Below, piece by piece: positions 24,238 through 33,176 of a stretch of 64,000 nt of DNA. Each line of letters starts with the position of its first letter. Positions within the stretch are counted from its first letter, which is position 1. The notes beneath the pieces were generated by a model. The model ran no database searches. It was given only the letters and a program-made list of their open reading frames with translations, and had not been told where the DNA came from. The position numbers and the translations under genes are program-made. Location: assembly GCF_900454495.1 (NCBI RefSeq), contig NZ_UGSI01000001.1, positions 4,962,501 to 5,026,500 of the forward strand, written 5' to 3'. The stretch is from Paenibacillus macerans (lineage in GTDB: Bacteria > Bacillota > Bacilli > Paenibacillales > Paenibacillaceae).

Positions 24238-25566
24238 TCAGGACAAAATCCGTTTTTGCCCTTCCAAAGCGCGGATCGGGGCGATGTTTTGCGTAAACTC
24301 CAACGTGCCCAGGTAACGGCCGTCCTCGCTTCTCACCGCAAAATACCGGATATAGACGAACTTGTCTTTGACCGGAATCCAAAAATCCTCGACGTCCTTA
24401 CGGCCGGCCTTGAAATCCTCCAGCAGCTGGTTGACCACATGCACGCTTTGCGGCGGATGGCAGTTCTGCACGGTGCGGCCGATCACGGCTTTGGTCCGGG
24501 CGAAGATGCGCTCTTTACCGTGGGAAAAGTACCGGACCACGTCGTTCTCGTCGATAAACGTCAGGTCAACCGGCAAATGGTTCATCACCGCTTCCAGCTG
24601 CTCCATGGACAGGATGCCGGTGTCGAATTTGACGTACCCTTGCGGTACGCCATGCCCCTGCTCCGCCAACGCGCCGCCCTCCAGACCGCCTTCCCCGGCA
24701 TCGCCGTTACCGGACTCCAGCGTTACCCTTTCCGGGACCCATTCCTGCTCGGGCGCCGTCAAACAATACCCGATCACATCGCTTTCCCGGGCGATTTTGA
24801 CCCACTCGTCTTCGGTCAGCTTCTCCAGAGCCATCGGGAGCAAAATATTTTCTTCCTTAAAGATCATCTCATTTACTTCCGTGATGATCCGCTCCAGGTC
24901 GATGCAAACCGTTTCTTTATCGGCATCGGCGAACCCGTTCTTATCGGCGCTTCCGCTGGCCAGCTTGGCTTTGGTTTCCTTGATCATGGCGCGGATGCCG
25001 TCGTCGACGCCCCACATCACCTTGGTCGGCCCGTAAATCCCGTACTTCTCAAGATAGGGGAACAGCAGATTTTCCTTGCGGCTGTAATGTTTGTCCAGGT
25101 CCAACAGCAGGTTTAAATCGTCCAGCAGCTTAAAAACGAGCTCCTCCTTATCCTCCTTGCGGAATTTATCGAGATGGAGCCGCAGCTTGAAATTGACCAG
25201 CCGTTCAACCTCGCGGTTTTCCAGCTTGAAGGTATGCACCGGGTGCCCGGGCTGCTCCTCCGGCTTCGCCGAACGGTGGATTTCCTCGATCGAGCCCTTG
25301 AAAATCGCCGTATGCACCGAGCAAAGGCGCTGCACCTCCGCCACCGGAATGCCTTCTTCCTCCATCAAGGCGTGCTCCAGCGCCGATATTTCCGCGACTG
25401 TCACGTCGCCGACCGCCTCTTCAAACCGCGCCTTCACCTCATCCACGCTTTTCCCCTGATGCAGCTCTTTAATGATTTGCTTCAGCAGTTCCTGGCGGCG
25501 GCGCTGCTCCGGCTCGCCATCCCCCCGGTTTGCGCCGTATTCCCGGTTGTTGATCAACTCGCTCAT
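24238..25566 (-). CDS. DUF438 / hemerythrin / PAS protein
   Basis: The 442-residue protein has three parts. A DUF438 domain (residues 20-95; KQIIKELHQGKSVDEVKARF) is followed by a hemerythrin-like four-helix domain (about 110-260) with candidate iron ligands in HTFKLENREVE, DLDKHYSRKENLLFPYLEKY and FKEENILLPMALEKL. A C-terminal PAS domain (about 315-440; VDLTFIDENDVVRYFSHGKE) contains the NCHPP motif. Such proteins are thought to sense oxygen or nitric oxide. RBS GGAGGAACCGGAG is clear. A perfect FNR-type palindrome lies about 100 bases upstream, consistent with expression at low oxygen. Confidence 0.9.
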   Translation of the reverse strand: MSELINNREYGANRGDGEPEQRRRQELLKQIIKELHQGKSVDEVKARFEEAVGDVTVAEISALEHALMEEEGIPVAEVQRLCSVHTAIFKGSIEEIHRSAKPEEQPGHPVHTFKLENREVERLVNFKLRLHLDKFRKEDKEELVFKLLDDLNLLLDLDKHYSRKENLLFPYLEKYGIYGPTKVMWGVDDGIRAMIKETKAKLASGSADKNGFADADKETVCIDLERIITEVNEMIFKEENILLPMALEKLTEDEWVKIARESDVIGYCLTAPEQEWVPERVTLESGNGDAGEGGLEGGALAEQGHGVPQGYVKFDTGILSMEQLEAVMNHLPVDLTFIDENDVVRYFSHGKERIFARTKAVIGRTVQNCHPPQSVHVVNQLLEDFKAGRKDVEDFWIPVKDKFVYIRYFAVRSEDGRYLGTLEFTQNIAPIRALEGQKRILS

Positions 25567-25668
25567 CTCCGGTTCCTCCTCTTTTTTTATTTAGATCAGC
25601 TTGGCTGTTTCAAATTTTAGTGATAAACATTCTCACAACTAAAAAGTAACACGAGGCCATACCGGGTC

Positions 25669-25686
25669 TTGTGATTCCGATCACAA
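25669..25686. promoter_or_regulatory. FNR/CRP-type binding site
   Basis: TTGTGATTCCGATCACAA is a perfect TTGTGA-N6-TCACAA palindrome, the consensus of Fnr in Bacillus. It lies between the DUF438 gene (minus) and the response regulator (plus). On the minus side a GTTACT element about 20 bases further would suit a class II activated promoter. A weaker TTGTGA half-site lies near 25632. Confidence 0.65.
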
Positions 25687-25755
25687 ACTTCAAGGGATTT
25701 CGCGCTGTTTCTTTTTTGAAGCGATTTTGCCACAATAGAGACAGGAGGGGTTTTG

Positions 25756-26433
25756 ATGCCAAATGTCAATTTGTTATACATAGAAGACGATATCGAAATC
25801 GGAGAGTGGGTCAGCCAAAACCTGCGGGAGCGGGGCTTTAAAGTCACTTGGCTAACTAACGGGGAGGGGGCGGTGGAGCAAGCCGCGGACTGCCAGCTCG
25901 TCATTCTCGACGTCATGCTGCCGGGGCTCGACGGCTTCACCGTCGGCAGCCGGATCAAAGAACGGTTCCCGAACCTGCCGGTGCTGATGTTGTCCGCGCG
26001 CACCTCGATCGACGACAAGCTGCAGGGGCTGCGGTTCGCGGACGATTACTTGACCAAGCCGTTCCACCCGGACGAGCTGGCCGCCCGGATCGAGGTACTG
26101 CTGCGCCGCAGCGGCAGCCCGGCCGAAGAAACGCTGCAGATCAAACATCTGCTCGTGTATGAAAAAGAAAATCGGATCATCAACGAGGACAACGGCGAAG
26201 AAATCGTTCTTACCGGCAAGCAGTTTCACATTTTCACCTACCTGCTGCGCCATCTCGGGCAGATTATGACCAAGGAACAAATTTACGAAGCTGTCTGGGG
26301 CGAGCCGTATTTCGATGGAGATAAAACGCTGATGGTCCATATCCGCCACCTGCGCGAGAAGCTGGAACGCGACCCGGCCAATCCCGAAGTCATCGAGACG
26401 GTCCGCGGCATCGGCTACCGGGTGAGAGCATGA
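25756..26433 (+). CDS. OmpR-type response regulator
   Basis: The 225-residue protein has a receiver domain with acidic E10-D11-D12, phospho-acceptor D52 (LVILDVMLPGLDG) and K in DDYLTKPF, and a winged-helix DNA-binding domain with LTGKQFHIFTYLLRHLGQIM and DKTLMVHIRHLREKLE. The helix before DDYLTKPF reads GLRFADD, lacking the usual Gly-Ala. AGGAGGGG precedes the ATG. It overlaps the kinase gene by 4 bases and likely controls the ABC exporter genes downstream. Confidence 0.93.
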   Translation: MPNVNLLYIEDDIEIGEWVSQNLRERGFKVTWLTNGEGAVEQAADCQLVILDVMLPGLDGFTVGSRIKERFPNLPVLMLSARTSIDDKLQGLRFADDYLTKPFHPDELAARIEVLLRRSGSPAEETLQIKHLLVYEKENRIINEDNGEEIVLTGKQFHIFTYLLRHLGQIMTKEQIYEAVWGEPYFDGDKTLMVHIRHLREKLERDPANPEVIETVRGIGYRVRA

Positions 26434-27848
26434 AGCTGCGCCCCGTCCGAAAATACCGGAAATCGCTGCTTACCGGTTACGTCCTGATCTTGATGATGGC
26501 GTTAGTTCTTATCCCCGTTCTCATTCCGATCAGCTTTTTCGCTTCCTGGGGCGTCAACATTTTGCTGTACCCCCCGCAAACCGGCGATACCACGCGCCCC
26601 TATTACGGCAGCGGGCTTGATATTGAAACGGCCTGGCACAAGGAAGCGGCAGCGCTGCGGGCTGCCGGCCCGGAGACGATCGACGCCCGGCTCAAAGCAT
26701 GGAAAGGGCAGTATCCGGACGCCGCGCTGTATTGGGTGGATTCATCCGGAACAACCCGGCTGCAAGTCCCCAAGCAAGCAAATGTGCCGGCAAAGTGGAC
26801 GCTGGAAGATGCGATCGCCTTTATGAAAAAGCGGGTCAATGCCGACCCGTTTACCGTTGTGGCCTTTATTGGCGGGGACGAGCGGGCGAACCAGGGATTT
26901 ATGGTGTTCGAGCTCCCGCGCAAATTCATGACCAGGGACATTTCGGACCGGAACGACGGACGGTTTTACGGCGCGTTCCTCGGAATCATGCTGGCCTGTT
27001 TCGTGCTGCTGTCGTATTTGTTTTTTCGCAATATCCGCAAAAGACTGCTGCGCCTGGAAGCCGGCATGACGTACCCCGGGCCCTCCGGGCTGCCGTCCCC
27101 GGTCAAGGAAGGACGGCCGGACGAAATCGGGCGGCTCGAGCAGGCCTTCAACCATATGGTCTACGAGCTTCAGGACAGCCGCCAGCGGGAGCGCGAAGAA
27201 GAGGAGCTGCGCAAAAACCTGATCAGCCAGTTGTCCCACGATTTGCGGACACCGTTGACCGTGCTGGGGGGGCATCTGTACACGCTGCGCAAAGAGCCTT
27301 TGACGGAACAAGGCCGGCAATCGCTGGCTCTGATGGAAGCCAAACTAGGCGACCTGTCCGGCCTGATGGATCATTTGCTGTCTTACAGCCTGCTTTCTTC
27401 GGGCAGGTACGCCATGTCGCCGGAAAAACTCGACGTGCTGCGGCTCGTGCGGGAAAGCGCGGCGGCCTGGTATCCGCTTTGGGAAAAAGAAGGCATCGCC
27501 GCCGACATCGAGCTGCCGGATCAGCCTTTATATTGGAACATCGACGCTCAGGGCTTCCGCCGCGTCCTGGATAACCTGTTCCAGAACCTGGTGCGGTACG
27601 CCCGCTCCGGCGGTTATGTCGGCATCTCCTTGCAGCCGCGCGGGGAGGCCATCGCCCTGGCGATCAGCGACCGCGGCCCCGGCATGAACGCCGATTCGCC
27701 CTCCGGAGGGGCCGGTCTCGGCCTGCAGATCGTCGACCTGCTGCTCCGGGAAATGGGCCTGGCGCGGGAGACGGAGTCTTCGAGCGCGGGCACGCGCGTA
27801 TACATTTTTCCCGGCCGGCCGCTTCCGCAACATTTAAACAAAACTTAA
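26430..27848 (+). CDS. Sensor histidine kinase
   Basis: The 472-residue protein has membrane segments at about 13-40 and 180-200 enclosing a roughly 140-residue outer domain, then a HAMP linker, a HisKA domain with H270 (SQLSHDLRTPLTVLGGHL) and an ATPase domain with the N-box FRRVLDNLFQNLVRYA and the G-box SDRGPGMN plus GAGLGLQIV. It pairs with the overlapping OmpR-type regulator. With the LanFEG-like exporter 60 bases downstream, a role in sensing a peptide antibiotic is likely, but this is inference. Confidence 0.92.
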   Translation: MKLRPVRKYRKSLLTGYVLILMMALVLIPVLIPISFFASWGVNILLYPPQTGDTTRPYYGSGLDIETAWHKEAAALRAAGPETIDARLKAWKGQYPDAALYWVDSSGTTRLQVPKQANVPAKWTLEDAIAFMKKRVNADPFTVVAFIGGDERANQGFMVFELPRKFMTRDISDRNDGRFYGAFLGIMLACFVLLSYLFFRNIRKRLLRLEAGMTYPGPSGLPSPVKEGRPDEIGRLEQAFNHMVYELQDSRQREREEEELRKNLISQLSHDLRTPLTVLGGHLYTLRKEPLTEQGRQSLALMEAKLGDLSGLMDHLLSYSLLSSGRYAMSPEKLDVLRLVRESAAAWYPLWEKEGIAADIELPDQPLYWNIDAQGFRRVLDNLFQNLVRYARSGGYVGISLQPRGEAIALAISDRGPGMNADSPSGGAGLGLQIVDLLLREMGLARETESSSAGTRVYIFPGRPLPQHLNKT

Positions 27849-27908
27849 ACTTGCCCCACCTTCCCGTTTAAACTCATCGCGGTATCATGTTTCCCGAGGT
27901 GATAAATC

Positions 27909-28823
27909 GTGAATGAACTGATCATTCAAACGGAAGGTTTAACGAAAAAATACCGCGGCCGCGCCGCGGTGGACGATTTAAGTCTGAAAATCGCCAAAGG
28001 CGACATCTACGGTTTCCTTGGGCCCAACGGGGCCGGGAAAACGACGACGATCCGGATGCTCCTCGGGCTGATCCAGCCGACGGCCGGGACGATCCGCATG
28101 TTCGGCAAAGACCTGCGCAAAGACAAACTGGCTATTTTGCGCAAGATCGGGTCTCTGGTGGAATCGCCGTCCTATTACGGGCATTTGAGCGCGATCGACA
28201 ATCTGGAAGCGATCCGCCGCATTCTCGAGGTGCCGAAATCGCGCATCGACGAAGTGCTCGACATCGTCTCGCTGCGCGGCGAAGCGCGCCGCCCGGTCAA
28301 GGGCTTCTCGCTCGGCATGAAGCAGCGGCTTGGCATCGCCGCCGCCCTGCTGGGCAGCCCCGAGCTGCTTATTTTGGACGAGCCGACGAATGGCCTTGAC
28401 CCGACCGGGATCCACGAAATCCGCGAGCTGATCAAAAACATGCCGAAGCAGTACGGCATCACCGTGCTCGTCTCCAGCCACCTGCTCGGGGAAATGGAGC
28501 TGATGGCGAATACGGTCGGCATTATCCGTCAGGGCCAGATGGTGTTCCAGGACACGATCGACAACCTGCGCCTCACTGCGGCGCACGATATGGAGCTGGT
28601 CGTCTCCGAGCCCGATGCGGCCCTGTGGATCGCCCGCGATTTGGGGACGGTCGGGAAACTACAGGACGGTACGCTCAAGTTCCCCGGCCTGGCTGACGCG
28701 CAGGTCGCCCGTTTGGTGAAAGCCCTGGTGGAGAACGGGCACGCCGTCTACCGGGTCGAGCAAAAGAAAAAGTCCCTGGAGGACATCTTCATGCGGATCG
28801 TCGGGGAGGGGAGCTCCCTATGA
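27909..28823 (+). CDS. ABC exporter ATPase, lantibiotic-immunity type
   Basis: The 304-residue ATPase has Walker A GPNGAGKTT (38-46), the signature FSLGMKQRLGIAAALL and Walker B ELLILDEPTNGLDP. The C-terminal part resembles the BcrA/LanF class. It starts with GTG behind GAGGTGAT. It is coupled to the permease gene by a 4-base overlap and should drive export or removal of a membrane-active peptide together with the two permeases. Confidence 0.93.
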   Translation: MNELIIQTEGLTKKYRGRAAVDDLSLKIAKGDIYGFLGPNGAGKTTTIRMLLGLIQPTAGTIRMFGKDLRKDKLAILRKIGSLVESPSYYGHLSAIDNLEAIRRILEVPKSRIDEVLDIVSLRGEARRPVKGFSLGMKQRLGIAAALLGSPELLILDEPTNGLDPTGIHEIRELIKNMPKQYGITVLVSSHLLGEMELMANTVGIIRQGQMVFQDTIDNLRLTAAHDMELVVSEPDAALWIARDLGTVGKLQDGTLKFPGLADAQVARLVKALVENGHAVYRVEQKKKSLEDIFMRIVGEGSSL

Positions 28824-29536
28824 TGCTGCGCGCATTGTCGGCGGACTTTCTGAAAATCCGCCGCAAAGGCATATGGTTCCTGATCTTTCTCGCCCCGCTC
28901 GGGCTCGTAGCCATGCAGGCGCTGAATTTCGGACTCCGCTTCGACTATTTGATGAAGAGGTACGCCGACGACCCTTGGGGAGGACTGTTAAAAAACATTT
29001 CCGGGTTCGTCCCGATCGCCCTGTTTCTCGGCTGCACGCTGGTCAGTTCCCTGGTGGCGAATGTCGAGCATCAACTAAGCTCCTGGAAACAGCTGCTGGC
29101 TTTGCCGATTTCCCGCACGGCCGTATTCGGCGCCAAGTTCCTGCTCTGTTTGCTGCTGCTGTCCGTTTCCTGCATTTTGCTGCCGATCGCCACGATAATC
29201 CTCGGCCTTGTTTTTGGCTTCGCCCTGAATGGAATACCTCTGGCGGATTTGGCGCGGATCGGGTTTTTCCCGCTGTTCGCCGCGCTGCCCTTGCTCGCAT
29301 TGCAGCTCTGGCTTTCGCTCACTTACCGCAACCCGTCGCTGCCCGTATCGCTTGGCGTGGTCCTGTCGCTCGTATCCCCGTTTACGCTGGACCTGTCCGA
29401 GTGGTTCCCGCTCAACTGGCCGGTGTTCGGGTATCTTGGTCCGCATCGCGAATGGTTCGTGGCGCTAGGCATCGCCGTCGGCGCGGTGATTTTGCTGGCC
29501 GGACTCGTTCATTTCAACCGAAAGGATGTGGATTGA
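28820..29536 (+). CDS. ABC exporter permease 1 (LanE/MutE-like)
   Basis: The 238-residue membrane protein has six predicted helices. The block HQLSSWKQLLALPISRTAVF is the conserved cytosolic loop of lantibiotic-immunity permeases, also present in the paralogous next gene. It lies between the ATPase and the second permease; its stop is just before the next start. Confidence 0.87.
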   Translation: MMLRALSADFLKIRRKGIWFLIFLAPLGLVAMQALNFGLRFDYLMKRYADDPWGGLLKNISGFVPIALFLGCTLVSSLVANVEHQLSSWKQLLALPISRTAVFGAKFLLCLLLLSVSCILLPIATIILGLVFGFALNGIPLADLARIGFFPLFAALPLLALQLWLSLTYRNPSLPVSLGVVLSLVSPFTLDLSEWFPLNWPVFGYLGPHREWFVALGIAVGAVILLAGLVHFNRKDVD

Positions 29537-29537
29537 C

Positions 29538-30272
29538 ATGAAAACGTTTCTGAACGTGCTTGCCGCGGAGCGGCTCAAAATGTCGCGTTCCCGCCTTTGG
29601 CTGGTATTGCTCGCCAGCCCCCTGCTATCCACCCTGATCGGCCTTCTCATGAACCTGCCGGACGGGGCCGACGCCTGGCCGGCGCTCCTCGGCGGGATGT
29701 CCATGCTGCACGCTATGCTGTTTCTGCCGATCATGGCCGGATTGTTCGCTTCGTTCATCTGCCGCTACGAGCATACCGGTGGCGGCTGGAAACAGCTGCT
29801 CGTCCTGCCCGTTTCACGCCCGGCCGTTTATATGGCCAAATTTACCGTCGTGATTTCCTTGTTGGCGGCGACCCAGCTTATCTTTCTGGTCATGCTGCTG
29901 ATCGTCTCTCAGGTGCAAGGCCTCGCTTGGCCGATTCCGTGGAGCATGATCGCCGTCAGCCTGATCGGCGGCCTGGTCGCCTGCCTGCCGCTGGTGGCGC
30001 TGCAGCTCGGCGTCTCGCTGGCCTGGTCCAGCTTTGCCGCCCCGCTCGCCGTCAACGTCTCGCTGACGATTCCGAACATGCTGATCGTCAACTCGGACAA
30101 AGTCGCTCCGTTTTATCCGTGGGCCCAGCCGATTCTGGCGATGATGCCGAAAGGGGAAGCCGACTACGGGGCGTTTAATCTGCCCATAGAAAACCTGCTT
30201 ATCACAGTGCTGGGCAGCTTCCTGATTTTTCTCGCCGCGGGCATCCTGTATTTCCGCCGGAAGGCCGTTTAA
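29538..30272 (+). CDS. ABC exporter permease 2 (LanG/MutG-like)
   Basis: The 244-residue membrane protein has six helices and the loop TGGGWKQLLVLPVSRPAVYM, homologous to permease 1. The ATG at 29538 has AAGGATGTGG upstream, and the longer frame overlaps the previous stop. The three ABC genes with the two-component system form one resistance-type operon. No lantibiotic synthesis genes are in the window, so it probably protects against foreign peptides. Confidence 0.87.
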   Translation: MKTFLNVLAAERLKMSRSRLWLVLLASPLLSTLIGLLMNLPDGADAWPALLGGMSMLHAMLFLPIMAGLFASFICRYEHTGGGWKQLLVLPVSRPAVYMAKFTVVISLLAATQLIFLVMLLIVSQVQGLAWPIPWSMIAVSLIGGLVACLPLVALQLGVSLAWSSFAAPLAVNVSLTIPNMLIVNSDKVAPFYPWAQPILAMMPKGEADYGAFNLPIENLLITVLGSFLIFLAAGILYFRRKAV

Positions 30273-30534
30273 CGGCCAACTATTAACGGCGCTCTTACTT
30301 GTAAAGGCCTCAGACACCAACACGCTTTTCGAAAAGACGGCTTCGGCCCCCGTCTGCATCCACGTGTCAACCGCTAACGGGCCGTAACAACCTTATCCCT
30401 CATTTCCCGGGATTTCCCGCTGAAACGGACTCAGCAGCCTTTATTGGGCTCCAATTGAGGCCACTAGAGCGAATTTGAAGGAAATAAGGTCTGTTCGGTC
30501 CGTTTACAATTTTTACTCCCCCTGTTTTGGAGCG

Positions 30535-30738
30535 TTATTCAGGTCCGTTGCAGCTACCCCTTGCCTTTTCATAGCGCCTGTAAGCCAGCATGCTAGACAT
30601 CAGGAATCCGTCCACTGTCCCGAGGATTGTGACCAAGAAAGACATGCCGTACGCCCGAAGGAAGGTCTTTAATTTGTATGCGCATTCATTTTTGAAAAAA
30701 AGATGAAATTTCAGAAATAATGTAATGTTTTCTAACAT
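30535..30738 (-). CDS. Possible small membrane protein
   Basis: A 67-codon frame starts MLENITLFLKFHLFFKNECA behind GGGTGA and includes a hydrophobic segment (YGMSFLVTILGTVDGFLMSS) and a basic end. It is isolated in a 690-base gap (30273-30961) whose left part shows nothing. Codon use is not decisive. It may be a real small protein or a remnant. Confidence 0.33.
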   Translation of the reverse strand: MLENITLFLKFHLFFKNECAYKLKTFLRAYGMSFLVTILGTVDGFLMSSMLAYRRYEKARGSCNGPE

Positions 30739-30794
30739 ATTTTCACCCAATTTTCTGAAAATCTATTGTTTTAAAGATTATCATGTAAAATATA

Positions 30795-30930
30795 TTGACA
30801 TAATGAAATTTTGGCCTCTATAATATTTTTAAAATTAAAAAAGGCCAAGAGAAAAGTATATTTTTTTGTACAATAAGTAAAGTTTCTTTACTAACTGATC
30901 GAAATCCATATTAGTTAGTAAATATTACTA
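30795..30930 (+). promoter_or_regulatory. Promoter and operators of the ROK sugar operon
   Basis: TTGACA (30795-30800) and TATAAT (30819-30824) are 18 bases apart. Downstream lie three palindromes: AGTAAAG-TTT-CTTTACT (30877-30893), TTTACTAACT paired with AGTTAGTAAA (30887-30896 and 30913-30922), and TAGTAA-ATA-TTACTA (30916-30930). Sites located after the start point fit repression by the ROK regulator encoded next. Confidence 0.7.
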
Positions 30931-30961
30931 ATTAAAGTGAAAAGAAATGGAGCTAGACACG

Positions 30962-32170
30962 ATGAAAAATGCGACGATCGGGAATCCGCAATTAATCAGA
31001 AGCATGAACGAAACGATTGCCTTGGAATTTATTCTTCAGCATGGACGGCTCTCCAGAGCGGACCTCAGTCGAATTACCGGGCTCAGCAAGCCTACAGTGT
31101 CCTCGGCCATCGCCAACCTTCTCGCTTCCGGTTTAATCAGGGAGGTGGGCCACGGCGAGAGTGGACCTGGGAGAAAGCCGACATTGATCGAATTTAATGG
31201 CTCAAGCCATTATGCGCTGGCCGCAGAGATCGCCGCCGATCACATTCACTTAGCCCTATCGAACCTCCTTGGCGAAACGATGGCGGAGCACCAGTACGCT
31301 ATTCGGGACACGAATGAGCCAGCTTCACTGACGGCAGAACTGAAGGCTAAGGCCGAGGCGCTCTTGTCCGGTCAAGGGATCGGTTGGAATAAAGTGATCC
31401 ATATGGCGATTGGCGTCCCCGCCGTGGTGGACGAACAAGGCGAGCTGTCGATTATGGTTTCGAAGCTCCGCGGACTTGAGAAGCATCTCAGCAAGGCTTC
31501 CTTGGCTCGGGTGTTTCCCTGCCGCATTATTTTGGAAAATGACGTGAACCTGGCAGCGCTCGCGGAATTTAAGGAAGGGGCAGCGGCGGGAAGCAGCTTG
31601 TTCGCTTATTTGTCACTCGATGCCGGGATCGGCGCCGGCCTGATGATTGACGGCAAGCTGCTGCGCGGGCTCGGCGGGGCAGCTGGCGAATTCGGCGAGA
31701 TGCTGATCGAGCCGGATGTCAGGCTGGAGGAACGCATCTCCGAAGCCGGGCTGTTCTCGCTCGCCGAAGCCGTGTTGCGCCGGGACGATATTCCATCCGT
31801 ACTGCGGGGGCATGCGCAGATGGAGACGGCGGATATATTCGCGGCAGCGCGGAGCGAAGACCCGGCGGCACTGCAAATCATCGGGGAGTACAGCCGAATC
31901 GTAGCGAGAGGGATCCATAACCTTTGCGTTGTTTTGGCTCCCCGGCTGGTCGTGCTCGGCGGTTCAGTCGGAGAGAACGGCGAGGTTATGCTTCCTTTTC
32001 TGAAAGAGATCATCGCGGCGGAATTTAAGGATAAGCCCGAACTGAAATGCACGGCGCTGCGCAGCAAATCGGTGCTGAAAGGAGCGATCCAAACAGCGGT
32101 TGCCCATACCCTGGAATACATTAAAGACAACTTACTAGCGAACAAAGCGAGGGATAATGTTGCTGAATGA
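30962..32170 (+). CDS. ROK-family transcriptional repressor (NagC/XylR type)
   Basis: The 402-residue protein has an N-terminal winged helix (HGRLSRADLSRITGLSKPTV, SSAIANLLASGLI) and a sugar-binding ROK domain with VPAVVDEQGELS, ENDVNLAALAEFKEGAA and LDAGIGAGLMIDGKLLRG. The zinc-site cysteines of ROK enzymes are absent, as in many ROK repressors. ATG 30962 is chosen because GGAG lies about 9 bases before it. Its 3' end overlaps the ROK kinase gene. It probably represses this operon until the imported sugar binds. Confidence 0.88.
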   Translation: MKNATIGNPQLIRSMNETIALEFILQHGRLSRADLSRITGLSKPTVSSAIANLLASGLIREVGHGESGPGRKPTLIEFNGSSHYALAAEIAADHIHLALSNLLGETMAEHQYAIRDTNEPASLTAELKAKAEALLSGQGIGWNKVIHMAIGVPAVVDEQGELSIMVSKLRGLEKHLSKASLARVFPCRIILENDVNLAALAEFKEGAAAGSSLFAYLSLDAGIGAGLMIDGKLLRGLGGAAGEFGEMLIEPDVRLEERISEAGLFSLAEAVLRRDDIPSVLRGHAQMETADIFAAARSEDPAALQIIGEYSRIVARGIHNLCVVLAPRLVVLGGSVGENGEVMLPFLKEIIAAEFKDKPELKCTALRSKSVLKGAIQTAVAHTLEYIKDNLLANKARDNVAE

Positions 32171-33176
32171 ATCCACCCCGGAAATACTGATTGCCGGCAT
32201 TGATGTCGGCGGAACTAAAACCTTGCTGATCCTGTCCGATCTGACGGGCAAGGTGCTGTCAAAACGAAAAATCGCCACATCGCCGGATGCCGATCCCGAT
32301 GTTTTCTTTCAAAGGCTGATTGGCGAGATCGAAGCGATGGCGAAGGAAACGGGACAAGGCAGCGAAGCGATCGCGGGCATGGGCTTCGGTTTCCCGGGAG
32401 TTGTGGACGAGGAGACAGGGGTTCTAACCAATGCTCCGGCATTCCCTTGGGTCCGTGCCAATGTGAAGGAAAGCATCCGCAAGTTTTTTAAGGGCCCGTT
32501 GTATCTGGACAATGATGTCAATGTAGCCGCGATGGGGGAAAAATGGCGCGGTGCGGCGGCCGGTGCTCAACACTTTCTCATGGTCACGGTCGGCACTGGA
32601 ATCGGCGGCGCGCTGGTGTTGAACGACGAGTTGTACAAAGGCTCCGCGCATTCGGCCGGTGAACTGGGCTATTTTGTGATTGAAGCTCCCGCTCCAGAAT
32701 CCGCTGCAACACAAGCGAAACCGGAAATCCGATTCGGTCATTTTGAACAGACGGCTTCGGGAACGGCGATCGGCCAGCGGGCGCGGCAATTTTTCACCGC
32801 CCGGGAGCGAAAATCGCCCATCCTCGATCTGGTGCAGGGCGATATATCCCGTATCGACGCGAAGCATGTTCTCCAAGCAGCGGCGCAAGGAGATGAGGTG
32901 GCCTGGAGCATTCTGGAAGAGCCGGTTACCCATATGGCTATCGGCATCGCCAATGCCATTTCCATATTAAATCCTGCTTTAGTCGTGATTGGAGGTGGTG
33001 TAGCAGAAGCGGGCAATGTCTATTTAGATGCCGTTCGTTCGAAAGTCAGGGGGTTTACGCCGATCGAAGCGACGATCGTTCCGGCCAAGCTGGGCAATGA
33101 AGCGGGCGCGATCGGCGCCGTTGCTGGTGCAGTGAAGAGATTGAAAACATCCATTCTAGGGAGGAATCAAGGATGA
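32157..33176 (+). CDS. ROK-family sugar kinase
   Basis: The 339-residue protein has the ATP motif GIDVGGTKTLLILSD, a substrate block LDNDVNVAAMGEKWRGAAAG, the loop VTVGTGIGGALVLN and SAGELGYFVI. Where typical ROK kinases have the zinc motif CxCGxxGCLE, this protein reads PEIRFGHFEQTASG, so the cysteines are missing. There is no helix-turn-helix, which supports a kinase rather than a regulator. It is coupled by overlap to both neighbours and likely phosphorylates the monosaccharide released by the operon's hydrolase. Confidence 0.85.
   Translation: MLLNESTPEILIAGIDVGGTKTLLILSDLTGKVLSKRKIATSPDADPDVFFQRLIGEIEAMAKETGQGSEAIAGMGFGFPGVVDEETGVLTNAPAFPWVRANVKESIRKFFKGPLYLDNDVNVAAMGEKWRGAAAGAQHFLMVTVGTGIGGALVLNDELYKGSAHSAGELGYFVIEAPAPESAATQAKPEIRFGHFEQTASGTAIGQRARQFFTARERKSPILDLVQGDISRIDAKHVLQAAAQGDEVAWSILEEPVTHMAIGIANAISILNPALVVIGGGVAEAGNVYLDAVRSKVRGFTPIEATIVPAKLGNEAGAIGAVAGAVKRLKTSILGRNQG

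Noticed and set aside
30475..30672. 65-codon plus-strand frame in the gap before the ROK regulator
   Set aside because: No start signal, Cys/Pro-rich composition, and it is opposite the more plausible small membrane frame.
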